Source of the DNA: Parapedobacter luteus
GTDB taxonomy: Bacteria > Bacteroidota > Bacteroidia > Sphingobacteriales > Sphingobacteriaceae
Direction: 5' to 3'
Length of the DNA: 64,000 nt
NCBI RefSeq assembly: GCF_900168055.1
Contig: NZ_FUYS01000002.1
Location: 310,888 to 374,887, forward strand
In this document: positions 17,756 through 24,902 of the stretch, piece by piece
Position numbering within the stretch: the first letter of the stretch is position 1
Layout of the letters: each line of letters opens with the position of its first letter
Position numbers and translations under genes: made by a program
Notes under the pieces: model-generated
Database searches by the model: none
What the model saw: only the letters and a program-made list of their open reading frames with translations
What the model was told of the DNA's origin: nothing

Positions 17756-17930
17756 TGTATGTACATTTAACCGTATCTTAAAACTTTTTTAACGGATTTT
17801 TTTGTCTTGATGTATTTTATATTCTATTATTGTCGACTAATAAGTGAGGTTTTTGTTGTTTTATGGATTTATTAATCCGTTTAACATATAATTCTTATCA
17901 GATTTTTATTGTTGTATGTATGTACATTTA
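17756..17930 (+). repeat. 14-bp direct repeat upstream of the GH38-like gene
   Basis: TGTATGTACATTTA occurs at 17756-17769 and again at 17917-17930, the second copy ending 12 bp before the ATG. Each copy contains the palindrome TGTACA. The rest of the 270-bp region is very AT-rich and carries an AACGGATT/AATCCGTT inverted pair (17791-17798, 17874-17881). I see no gene in it. The repeats look like regulator sites, but this is inference. Confidence 0.5.
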
Positions 17931-17942
17931 TGCGTGTGATTG

Positions 17943-20597
17943 ATGAGGCCAAAGATAGTATGCTTTTTATGCTGGTTGTTATTTTCTAGCGCTTCATTGT
18001 CTGCTCAACAGGTGGATAGTACGGTTAGCGAAATTGTTATTGTATTTAAAACGCATTTTGATATCGGGTATACGGATTATGCCGAAGCTGTTGTGCAACA
18101 GTATAGTACTTCGATGATGGATAATGCGTTTGACATACTGGAGCGGAGTGAAGGTAGGCCACCCGAAAAACAATTTATTTGGACCGTGCCCAGCTGGCCG
18201 ATGAGGCAAATGATTAATCAGAGCTTGCCTGATGTCCGGTCAAAAGTCGAAGATGCGTTAAGAAGTCGGCGCTTTGTTGTACATGCGTTGCCCTTTACGC
18301 TGGAGACAGAAGCCAGCGATCTTGAAGCATTAGTTCGGGGGATGAACATCTCGTCTACTATTTCACGGACGTATGGTTTGCCTTTGGCGATTGACGCAAA
18401 AATGTCCGATGTACCAAGCCATTCGTGGATATTGCCGACACTTCTATCGCACTCCGGTGTGAAATTTCTCCATATAGGCAGCAATCCGGCCCCCCAAACT
18501 CCGGATGTGCCGGTATTGTTCTGGTGGGAGGGACCTGATGGCTCAAAGTTGATGACCATGTACTGGAAAGAAAATTATGGTACTTCCTTACTTCCTCCGC
18601 CCAACTGGCCCTATAAAACTTGGCTGGCCATTATGCAAAACGGGAACAATGCAGGTCCTCCCACACCGGAAACCGTTGATCAATACCTGGCGGAAATCCA
18701 GAAAAAGGCCCCGCATGTAAAGGTCCGGATTGGACAGATGGCTGATTTCTATGACGCTATAATGCGCGAAAATCCCTCCTTGCCCGTTGTCCGAGGGGAT
18801 ATGCCGGACACCTGGATACATGGGTTTATGTCTATGCCTCGTGAAGTTAAAGATTCCCGCAGGATTAGCCGTGATCTTTTTGCATGGGAATCGCTGAATA
18901 CACTATATAATACCTGGTTGCCTAATGGATATGATATTTCAGCACGGCTATCGGATGCGTATACGGATAAGCTCTTATTTGATGAACATACCTTTGGAAT
19001 GGCGATGCCTCATGGCAGGAATGGTACATGGAGCTACGGCGATGAATTTAAAATACAACGCGCAAAAGGGGTTTATGAAGACATAGAAAAATCATGGAAG
19101 GAAAAAGCCAACCGGGTGTTTTCGGCGGACAAGGTTGTCACCCCGTCCTTGAACAGGCAATTATCGGAGTTGGCCGGCGAGGTTAATATAACAGGGAAAA
19201 GAATCTTTGTGTACAACCCGCTTCCCTGGCAAAGAAGTGGTGTGGTGACCATCAAAGCTTCCAGTTCATCGCATAAGGGGACTGCCATTAAAGATGTCGA
19301 GACGGGCGAGGTTATCCCGTTTTCAAACGAGAAAAACATCCTTCAATTTGTAGCGAAAGATGTGCCCGCATCCGGCTACCGGAATTACATATTGACGGAT
19401 GGGGGCTCCGTCAATTCGGGAAATGAGCTCGAAGCAGACGAATCTGCCTATACCATAGCGAATAGCTATATAAGGATTCAATTGGACCCGGCCAAGGGAA
19501 GCATCACCTCCATCGTAGAAAAAAGTTCCGGCAGGGAGATGGTGGATAAAAACAGCGAATTTGGGTTTGGACAATACCTATACGAGCGATTCAGTAAAGA
19601 AGATGCAGCTAATTACGTAAAAAGTTATATAAAAAGCGGAGATGGTGATCGCGTAGGCAAGCCGAATTTAACAGAAGAACCTCATGTAACAGCGAAAGGG
19701 AACAATGCAAAAATTTTCTTCTGGAAAAATGATGTTTCCGTAACCGCAACGATGCTTTTTTCGGCATCCGCTGATCTTCCTCACGATTATAGTATTACGG
19801 TAAGTTTGTACAGAGACAGCCCGAAAGTAGAGCTGATTTGGAGTATCCATAATAAGCCTGCCGATTCCTGGGCGGAAGCGGGGTGGATAAGCCTGCCCTT
19901 CCAAGTTGATAATCCGACGTTTAGATTAGCAAGATTGGGAGCCGTGGTAAACCCCGCGACGGATTTCGTTAAAGGAAGCAATTTTGATTATAATTTCCTT
20001 AATTCAGGCCTGGCAGTAATTGATGATGAGGGAAACGGAATCGGCATGGCCACGCCTGACGCACCGGGGGTTAGCCTCGATAGGCCCGGTTTATGGAAAT
20101 ATTCAGGGCATTTTATTCCGGAAAGGCCGAATGTTTTTGTCAATCTCTACAATAATCTTTGGAGCACCAACTTCACGGAATGGATTGAAGGCTCGTGGTC
20201 TGCACGGATTGACTTATGGTTTACAACCGAGTTTAATAACGAGAAATCGCTTATTACGCCTGCTGAAGAATCCCGTTCTCCGCTGTTGTCCGCTTTGGTA
20301 AATGGTAATGGAGGCCGGTTGCCTGCAGCCGCGGCGGGTGTTCAATTGTCAAGGAAGGGTGCCATGGTTACTGCATTTGGACGAAATCCAGACGGGGATG
20401 GAATGGTATTGCGATTGTGGGAGCAAGCAGGGACTCCAGGGAAAATTACCGTAACACTTCCCAGCGGCCTACAAGCACGAACGGCAATGCCTGTTGATTT
20501 GCGGGGAGAGCAGGTAGGGGAACCGATAACAATAATATCAGGAACATTCAATTGTTATATGAATGCCTATGCTCCTGCGAGTTTTATTTTGCGATAG
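17943..20597 (+). CDS. Exported glycoside hydrolase family 38-like protein (DUF5054 type)
   Basis: A long protein (884 residues) with a signal peptide (about 1-22, ending SASLSAQQ). The N-terminal domain begins IVFKTHFDIGYTDYAEAVV, matching the GH38 alpha-mannosidase start (H-x-D-x-G metal site). A later VPSHSWILPTLLSHSGVKFL block occupies the place of the nucleophile region, and beta-rich domains follow. I believe it belongs to the GH38-like group annotated with DUF5054; activity on alpha-mannosides is plausible but unproven. A TTG one codon earlier is possible; I chose the ATG. The gene looks more AT-rich than its neighbours, stands alone between a strong terminator and a tRNA-Lys, and has no SusC/SusD partner, which suggests acquisition. 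Confidence 0.75.
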   Translation: MRPKIVCFLCWLLFSSASLSAQQVDSTVSEIVIVFKTHFDIGYTDYAEAVVQQYSTSMMDNAFDILERSEGRPPEKQFIWTVPSWPMRQMINQSLPDVRSKVEDALRSRRFVVHALPFTLETEASDLEALVRGMNISSTISRTYGLPLAIDAKMSDVPSHSWILPTLLSHSGVKFLHIGSNPAPQTPDVPVLFWWEGPDGSKLMTMYWKENYGTSLLPPPNWPYKTWLAIMQNGNNAGPPTPETVDQYLAEIQKKAPHVKVRIGQMADFYDAIMRENPSLPVVRGDMPDTWIHGFMSMPREVKDSRRISRDLFAWESLNTLYNTWLPNGYDISARLSDAYTDKLLFDEHTFGMAMPHGRNGTWSYGDEFKIQRAKGVYEDIEKSWKEKANRVFSADKVVTPSLNRQLSELAGEVNITGKRIFVYNPLPWQRSGVVTIKASSSSHKGTAIKDVETGEVIPFSNEKNILQFVAKDVPASGYRNYILTDGGSVNSGNELEADESAYTIANSYIRIQLDPAKGSITSIVEKSSGREMVDKNSEFGFGQYLYERFSKEDAANYVKSYIKSGDGDRVGKPNLTEEPHVTAKGNNAKIFFWKNDVSVTATMLFSASADLPHDYSITVSLYRDSPKVELIWSIHNKPADSWAEAGWISLPFQVDNPTFRLARLGAVVNPATDFVKGSNFDYNFLNSGLAVIDDEGNGIGMATPDAPGVSLDRPGLWKYSGHFIPERPNVFVNLYNNLWSTNFTEWIEGSWSARIDLWFTTEFNNEKSLITPAEESRSPLLSALVNGNGGRLPAAAAGVQLSRKGAMVTAFGRNPDGDGMVLRLWEQAGTPGKITVTLPSGLQARTAMPVDLRGEQVGEPITIISGTFNCYMNAYAPASFILR

Positions 20598-20631
20598 GAC
20601 TTGTAGGGAATGATGTTGTGACACCACGGAT

Positions 20632-20666
20632 AAAAAAAGGGACAAATCTAAAAAAAGACTTGTCCC
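20632..20666 (-). terminator. Terminator of tRNA-Lys
   Basis: On the minus strand GGGACAA and TTGTCCC form a 7-bp stem just past the tRNA 3' end, followed by a run of seven T. It may also help stop transcription from the convergent GH38-like gene. Confidence 0.7.
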
Positions 20667-20672
20667 AAGAAG

Positions 20673-20745
20673 TGACCCCGGACAGGTTCGAACTGTCGAC
20701 CCACTGATTAAGAGTCAGTTGCTCTACCAGCTGAGCTACGGAGTC
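20673..20745 (-). tRNA. tRNA-Lys (anticodon CTT)
   Basis: Minus-strand cloverleaf of 73 nt. The acceptor arms GACTCCG and CGGGGTC pair with one G-T. D-arm TAGCTCAGCTGGTAGAGCA, anticodon arm ACTGA-CTCTTAA-TCAGT with anticodon CTT, and T-arm GACAG-TTCGAAC-CTGTC are all intact. Discriminator A; CCA is not encoded. Confidence 0.97.
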
Positions 20746-20833
20746 AACAATTCTTGGCAAAAGTACGCTTTTTCCGTCCAATTAGCAATGCAATAGAAAA
20801 AATATTAATGTTCCGGGACCGAAAACTGCTGGC

Positions 20834-21217
20834 CTATTCCGTATCGGGATGGGAGGCTCGCTTGGATCCATTGGCAGGCCGGCTGTGATAAGATGCTCCC
20901 CACTCACCTAAAGCATCGATGACGGGTTTTAATGTCTTGCCGTAATCCGTTAGGATGTATTCGACAACCACGGGATAGGAGTCATGAATGACACGTTTTA
21001 CAAAGCCGTTTATTTCCAAGTCCCGTAATTCTTTGGATAGCATGCGGTCGGTGATGCCATTTACTTCTTTTGATATCTCTGAAAAACGCTTGTTGCCAAG
21101 CCAAAGGGAGAGAATAATGGGAAGCTTCCATTTGCCGCTTAAAAATGCCAAAGCTTCCTTTACGGGACGTATCCGATTCTGGCATTCTGAATGATCTAAT
21201 TTGTGAGAGTCTTCCAT
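20834..21217 (-). CDS. HxlR family winged-helix transcriptional regulator
   Basis: A 127-residue regulator with the HxlR signature: CQNRIRPVKEALAFLSGKWKLPIILSL-like first helix region, RFSEISKEVNGITDRMLSKEL recognition helix, and the VEYILTDYGKTLKPVIDALGEWG C-terminus. Longer starts exist, but a -7 box TATCTTTG at 21241-21248 lies inside them, so I chose the ATG at 21217, 23 nt downstream of the box. Cys10 near the start could be a redox sensor, as in some family members; this is inference. It is divergent from the DoxX gene across a shared region with an inverted repeat, so it most likely controls both. Confidence 0.9.
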   Translation of the reverse strand: MEDSHKLDHSECQNRIRPVKEALAFLSGKWKLPIILSLWLGNKRFSEISKEVNGITDRMLSKELRDLEINGFVKRVIHDSYPVVVEYILTDYGKTLKPVIDALGEWGASYHSRPANGSKRASHPDTE

Positions 21218-21240
21218 GAAATGAGCTGATACCTTTCTTG

Positions 21241-21248
21241 CAAAGATA
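21241..21248 (-). promoter_or_regulatory. -7 promoter box (TATCTTTG) of the HxlR gene
   Basis: Exact TAnnTTTG match on the minus strand, 23 bp before the chosen start codon. It also excludes the longer translation start. Confidence 0.6.
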
Positions 21249-21271
21249 CACTTTTTGCATAATAACATAAG

Positions 21272-21287
21272 CTATACATTAGTATAG
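21272..21287. promoter_or_regulatory. Inverted repeat, candidate HxlR operator
   Basis: CTATAC-ATTA-GTATAG is a perfect 6-bp inverted repeat located between the divergent -7 boxes of the HxlR and DoxX genes. The position suits repression of both promoters. Confidence 0.55.
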
Positions 21288-21315
21288 TAATATAAAATAT
21301 ATAGTGTGTATATGC

Positions 21316-21323
21316 TAACTTTG
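21316..21323 (+). promoter_or_regulatory. -7 promoter box (TAACTTTG) of the DoxX gene
   Basis: Exact TAnnTTTG match 25 bp before the ATG at 21349. Confidence 0.6.
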
Positions 21324-21348
21324 TAGTTACTATTAAACGTATAATTAT

Positions 21349-21738
21349 ATGAAACAGAAATTGATTTATTGGCTGGCTACCGGATTAATCTCCTTAATGA
21401 TGTTATATTCCGGATATGCCTATTTTACTGATCCCAACATCAATCAGGGCTTTGTTCATCTGGGTTTTCCGAGCTATTTTAGGATACAGCTGGGGGTTGC
21501 TAAGATTATCGGTGTATTGCTGCTATTGCTGCCCTTTGTGCCGATTTGGTTGAAAGAATGGACTTACGTGGGATTTGGTATCACGTTTATTTCAGCATTT
21601 ATTGCACATGTAGCCAGTGGAGATCCGGTTTCAATGGTCATGGGACCACTGATAGCTTTGGTGATTTTGTTGGTGTCTTATGCCTACTTGAGAAAGCAGA
21701 CGTTTGCCAAGGCGTTTACCGTTCGCGGCCACGCTTAG
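21349..21738 (+). CDS. DoxX-like integral membrane protein
   Basis: A small membrane protein of 129 residues with four predicted helices (about 7-26, 44-68, 74-90, 95-112) and the SGYAYFTDPNINQGFVHLGFP start region of DoxX-like proteins. Some DoxX relatives take part in redox balance or detoxification, but no activity is established for this subgroup. Divergent HxlR control is common for such genes and suggests induction by a reactive small molecule. Its stop overlaps the convergent deformylase stop by 4 bp. Confidence 0.82.
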   Translation: MKQKLIYWLATGLISLMMLYSGYAYFTDPNINQGFVHLGFPSYFRIQLGVAKIIGVLLLLLPFVPIWLKEWTYVGFGITFISAFIAHVASGDPVSMVMGPLIALVILLVSYAYLRKQTFAKAFTVRGHA

Positions 21739-22325
21739 CGGTTACTTTTGTACAGCATGGGATAATTTACAACCGGTTGTCGTCGGGCAATTTGCTTGAT
21801 TTTAGCCGTCAGCATCCGCTTGGTAAGCGGCTGTAGATAGTCGAGGTATAAGACACCTTCGGTATGATCATATTCATGCTGTATCATGCGCGCAGTGATA
21901 CCGCCGAACACCCTCGTACGCGTCGTAAAATGGCGGTCTTCATAACGGATGGTTATACGCCAAGGCCTTTTTACCTTCTGGGAGAGATGTGGAATGCTTA
22001 GGCAACCTTCTTCATCTTCCCAGGTTTCATCAGATTGCTCGATGATTTGGGCATTGATAAACGTTTCGACGATACCTTCGTCAGTGGCGGCAAAATAGGT
22101 TTCACGTTCGGCTGTGTCATAGCTCTCATAGCTAGTCTTGCTGTCCACCGTAAATAACCGGATGGCGTGTCCGACTTGGGGAGCTGCCAATCCGCACCCT
22201 TGAGCGTTGTACATGGTTTCCCACATGCTGTCTATAAGGGGTTGCAACCCTGGATAATCACTGGAAATGGAGGCGCATTTTTGCCGAAGTATAGGATGCC
22301 CATAAGGACGGATGGATAGTATCAT
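21735..22325 (-). CDS. def: Peptide deformylase
   Basis: Removes the N-formyl group from nascent proteins, acting at the ribosome exit. The 196-residue protein has all three family motifs: GCGLAAPQVG, EEGCLSIP (metal Cys) and QHEYDHTEG (HExxH-type HEYDH with the two metal His and catalytic Glu). A longer reading adds 16 residues, but the ATG at 22325 gives the normal start MILSIRPYGHPILR. A near-consensus -7 box GATCTTTG is at 22343-22350 on the minus strand. Positioned convergent to the DoxX gene. Confidence 0.95.
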   Translation of the reverse strand: MILSIRPYGHPILRQKCASISSDYPGLQPLIDSMWETMYNAQGCGLAAPQVGHAIRLFTVDSKTSYESYDTAERETYFAATDEGIVETFINAQIIEQSDETWEDEEGCLSIPHLSQKVKRPWRITIRYEDRHFTTRTRVFGGITARMIQHEYDHTEGVLYLDYLQPLTKRMLTAKIKQIARRQPVVNYPMLYKSNR

Positions 22326-22383
22326 TGCCAATAGTTTTGCAGCAAAGATCCGCAGAAACTCTTTCCGACACAATGAACCGATG

Positions 22384-22950
22384 TTAACAAATCTGCCTGC
22401 GTATTCTGCTGAGCGCTTGCGGTGTAATGCCTATATAGGAGGCGATGTATTTGAGTGGAATGCGTTTGATAATCTCGGGTTGCTCGGCAAAGAGATTGAG
22501 GTAGCGTTCTTTGGCGGTCTGCCGAAGCAATTCCAGTTCCCGCTTATTCTTTGCCAAAAATAGCCTTTCTGCGGTATACCGTCCGATCACGTTACCGATT
22601 TGTGTTTTTGCGTATACCTTTTGGAGTCCATCGTGTGATATGCGCCAGGCGATTGTGTCCGCCAATGCTTGAAGTCGGTACGTTGAAGGGCTTTGCATCA
22701 GCAGGGAGTCATAGGCACTGGCAAATTCCTTGCTAAAGCAAAAGCCGAATGTCAGTTCGCCATCATCGTCAGGGATATAATAGCGGAGCACACCACACTC
22801 AATAAAATAGAGGAACCGTTCAATGTCTCCCTTTTCAGTCAGCACCTCACCTTTTAAAAAGCGGACCCGCTCAAATTGTGCAGAAATGTATTGCCAATCC
22901 GCTTGGCTTATTGCAGTGATTTGTTCGTAATATGCTTTGATGTGCCCCAT
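22384..22950 (-). CDS. Crp/Fnr family transcriptional regulator
   Basis: A 188-residue regulator with an N-terminal cyclic-nucleotide-binding-like beta-roll (about 15-115: FLKGEVLTEKGDIERFLYFIECGVLRYY) and a C-terminal helix-turn-helix (RIPLKYIASYIGITPQALSRIRRQI). The cAMP-contacting Arg/Ser motif is not conserved, so the ligand is unknown; this matches the large Bacteroidota group of Crp-like proteins. A consensus -7 box lies 27 bp upstream. It stands alone, 58 bp upstream of def on the same strand. Confidence 0.87.
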   Translation of the reverse strand: MGHIKAYYEQITAISQADWQYISAQFERVRFLKGEVLTEKGDIERFLYFIECGVLRYYIPDDDGELTFGFCFSKEFASAYDSLLMQSPSTYRLQALADTIAWRISHDGLQKVYAKTQIGNVIGRYTAERLFLAKNKRELELLRQTAKERYLNLFAEQPEIIKRIPLKYIASYIGITPQALSRIRRQIC

Positions 22951-22977
22951 AATGATTTTTGATGACGGCCTACGTCA

Positions 22978-22985
22978 CAAAGGTA
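22978..22985 (-). promoter_or_regulatory. -7 promoter box (TACCTTTG) of the Crp/Fnr gene
   Basis: Exact TAnnTTTG on the minus strand, 27 bp before the start codon. Confidence 0.55.
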
Positions 22986-23110
22986 CAAAATCTTATTTAG
23001 CCCGCTTTGGCCACTATCGTTATGGATTGGGTGAACAATCCCCTGCCGGAAAAATTTGGTTTCTTTCACCTTTTTTCACATACAAGTTTTTCAAATTCGA
23101 TTTTTTGTAG

Positions 23111-23118
23111 TACGTTTG
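23111..23118 (+). promoter_or_regulatory. -7 promoter box (TACGTTTG) of tRNA-Ser
   Basis: Exact TAnnTTTG match 13 bp before the tRNA 5' end; a T-rich tract lies at the expected -33 position, without a clear TTG. Confidence 0.6.
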
Positions 23119-23131
23119 CACTCGCAAAAAC

Positions 23132-23221
23132 GGTGAGGTGCCTGAGAGGCCGAAAGGAACAGTTTGCTAAACTGTCGTACTGGAAACGGTACCGCGGGTT
23201 CGAATCCCGCCCTCACCGCCA
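23132..23221 (+). tRNA. tRNA-Ser (anticodon GCT)
   Basis: The acceptor arms GGTGAGG and CCTCACC pair perfectly. The anticodon arm ACAGT-TTGCTAA-ACTGT gives anticodon GCT. A long variable arm (about 23180-23192) is typical of tRNA-Ser, and the T-arm is GCGGG-TTCGAAT-CCCGC. Discriminator G followed by encoded CCA. Confidence 0.97.
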
Positions 23222-23231
23222 AAGCTGGGGC

Positions 23232-23256
23232 AGCCCGACTATTGTCGGGCTTTTTT
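23232..23256 (+). terminator. Terminator of tRNA-Ser
   Basis: Perfect 8-bp stem AGCCCGAC/GTCGGGCT with a 4-nt loop and a run of T. Confidence 0.85.
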
Positions 23257-23329
23257 GTTTGCCAGGTGAAGCGAATGGCTTGCTGGGGTTTTTGTGCTTG
23301 TTGTTAGCGGGGCGTCGTTGTTTCTCCGA

Positions 23330-23782
23330 TTAGTCGTTTAACGAATTGACACCTTGTGCTTTAAGTTCATCAAGATGTTCTTTCATTGCCTTAACTTGCT
23401 CGGCTGGGTGTCCATGCCAAATCGTAACTTCGCCTACAACCCTGAACGGTCGTGTTGAGCGATAAGATTTAGTGGGGTTTCCTGGGAATTTTTTATCTGT
23501 CAAATCAGGGTCATCTTCAATTTCTCCCGTTGGTTCTACTAAATAAATCCGCTCTCGTCCGTCACCTAAGGCAAGTTCAGCGCCCCAGATAGCAGCGTCC
23601 AGCGTCGCCGTTAGGAAAATATATTTTGCGTTTTTCTGCAGCCCATAATTTGAATTGTAGCCTGCTTCGATTAGGTCGCCAACATTTAGGTCTGCCTTTG
23701 TCCCATGGAAAAAAGTTTGAGTGAAAGGGGTTGCGCCCTGTCCATTCGTGAGCCGGTCTTTGTCGTTTTGTTCCGTTGTCAT
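23330..23782 (-). CDS. arr: NAD(+)-rifampin ADP-ribosyltransferase (Arr family)
   Basis: Transfers ADP-ribose from NAD+ to the ansa-chain hydroxyl of rifamycins, inactivating them; cytosolic. The 150-residue protein is the full family length. It carries FFHGTKADLNVGDLI (24-38, His26), YIFLTATLDAAIWGAELA (54-71), YLVEPTGEIEDDP (80-92, the acidic catalytic position) and the diagnostic FPGNPTKSYRS (99-109). Arr proteins occur both on integrons and as chromosomal genes in many environmental bacteria. Here there is no integron or transposase; the gene is convergent with, and about 75 bp from, the terminator of tRNA-Ser. No clear -7 box is seen. Actual resistance is untested. Confidence 0.9.
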   Translation of the reverse strand: MTTEQNDKDRLTNGQGATPFTQTFFHGTKADLNVGDLIEAGYNSNYGLQKNAKYIFLTATLDAAIWGAELALGDGRERIYLVEPTGEIEDDPDLTDKKFPGNPTKSYRSTRPFRVVGEVTIWHGHPAEQVKAMKEHLDELKAQGVNSLND

Positions 23783-23960
23783 TAGCTTATGCCATTTGTT
23801 TGTTTTTATTGTTTAAACCCGTTATCCATTGCGATGTTTTCGTGTTCATCACGGGGGATCCACGCCATTGGATTTCTGGCCAGTCACCGATCAGAAATCT
23901 TCCGGCAAAGCATATCGTTGCGGGGAAACTTCTGGTACGCCCAGCATCTGAGCCTTCGAC

Positions 23961-24818
23961 TCAATGGGTGCGATAAACAGCATCGAGTTGCCTGGTCAGT
24001 GTTTCGTAGGCTGTCGTTGCTTGGCTTGGGAAATCGGTCCAGCGAGCCTCTACACCGATACCTCCCTGGTAGCCGATCGCTTTCAGAGCTTCCAGATAGG
24101 CGGTAAAATCGGTTCCCTCTACGCCTGGAGGCGTGCGGCTTTCCGGCTCAGCAATATCGCAATGCACGATGTGCTTTCCTGCCTTCTGCAACTGCGTTGC
24201 CGGCTCACGTTCCTTTAACATGTGGTAGATGTCTGCGTTAATGCCGAAATTCGGTCGATTCACCTGCTCGCAAATCAGCCGTGCTTCCTCCAAGGTCGTA
24301 ATGAAGTTTGTTTCCTCGCTATTGAGGTTTTCCAAGGCTATTTTTACGCCGTATGTGGCAGCACGGTCGGCAAGCTTTCTACAAAGCGTAACGAATTGTT
24401 CCGTCGCTTGATTGAGGCTATATCCATCAGGGATCCTCCGCGCGGCGCCACTCCCAAAGATGATAATAGGGACGTTGAGTTGCTGTGCCCGCCGGAACAC
24501 AGTATCGGCATAAGCCATTAAAGCCTCTGCATTGGCCTCGGGCCCTACACATTTTGCCTTTGCGGGCAAAAACACGTTGCATGCATAAACGGGAAGTGCA
24601 TGTATTTCGTTGCCGTCAGCGGCTGCCAACAAGTAAGGAGAGACACCGGGGACCATAAAATCAAAACCGGCCCGTTGGGCTTCCTCTTGCTGTGCAGCCG
24701 ATGCGCAAACGCCCACCGTAGGTCTTGGATGTTGGCAATAGCCCAAAAACGTGAACATACTGAATATTATGGTAAGCCACGCCGGTGTTGACAAATACAT
24801 TGAAGTCGTCATGATCAT
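23961..24818 (-). CDS. Exported sugar phosphate isomerase/epimerase-like TIM-barrel protein
   Basis: An AP-endonuclease-2/xylose-isomerase-like TIM barrel of 285 residues with an N-terminal signal sequence (about 1-29, TIIFSMFTFLGYCQ). Metal-site blocks are visible: KIALENLNSEE (Glu), INADIYHMLKE (Asp/His), HIVHCDIAEPESRTPPG (His/Asp) and GGIGVEARW (C-terminal Glu). Family members isomerise, epimerise or cleave sugars or keto-sugars; the substrate is not known. Export separates it from cytosolic sugar-phosphate enzymes, so the family name probably misstates its job. It is not close in sequence to the paralogue pair at 50-54 kb. Confidence 0.8.
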   Translation of the reverse strand: MIMTTSMYLSTPAWLTIIFSMFTFLGYCQHPRPTVGVCASAAQQEEAQRAGFDFMVPGVSPYLLAAADGNEIHALPVYACNVFLPAKAKCVGPEANAEALMAYADTVFRRAQQLNVPIIIFGSGAARRIPDGYSLNQATEQFVTLCRKLADRAATYGVKIALENLNSEETNFITTLEEARLICEQVNRPNFGINADIYHMLKEREPATQLQKAGKHIVHCDIAEPESRTPPGVEGTDFTAYLEALKAIGYQGGIGVEARWTDFPSQATTAYETLTRQLDAVYRTH

Positions 24819-24902
24819 TATGACCTATGTAAAATTGGTTATCGTTTCGTCAAGACACGGATGCACAAAAATAGGGGAATATTTTTGCATATCCAGCAGC
24901 AA

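Noticed and set aside
20600-23260. Integrated element between the two tRNA genes
   Set aside because: No integrase, transposase or duplicated tRNA end was found; the genes between them include the housekeeping gene def.
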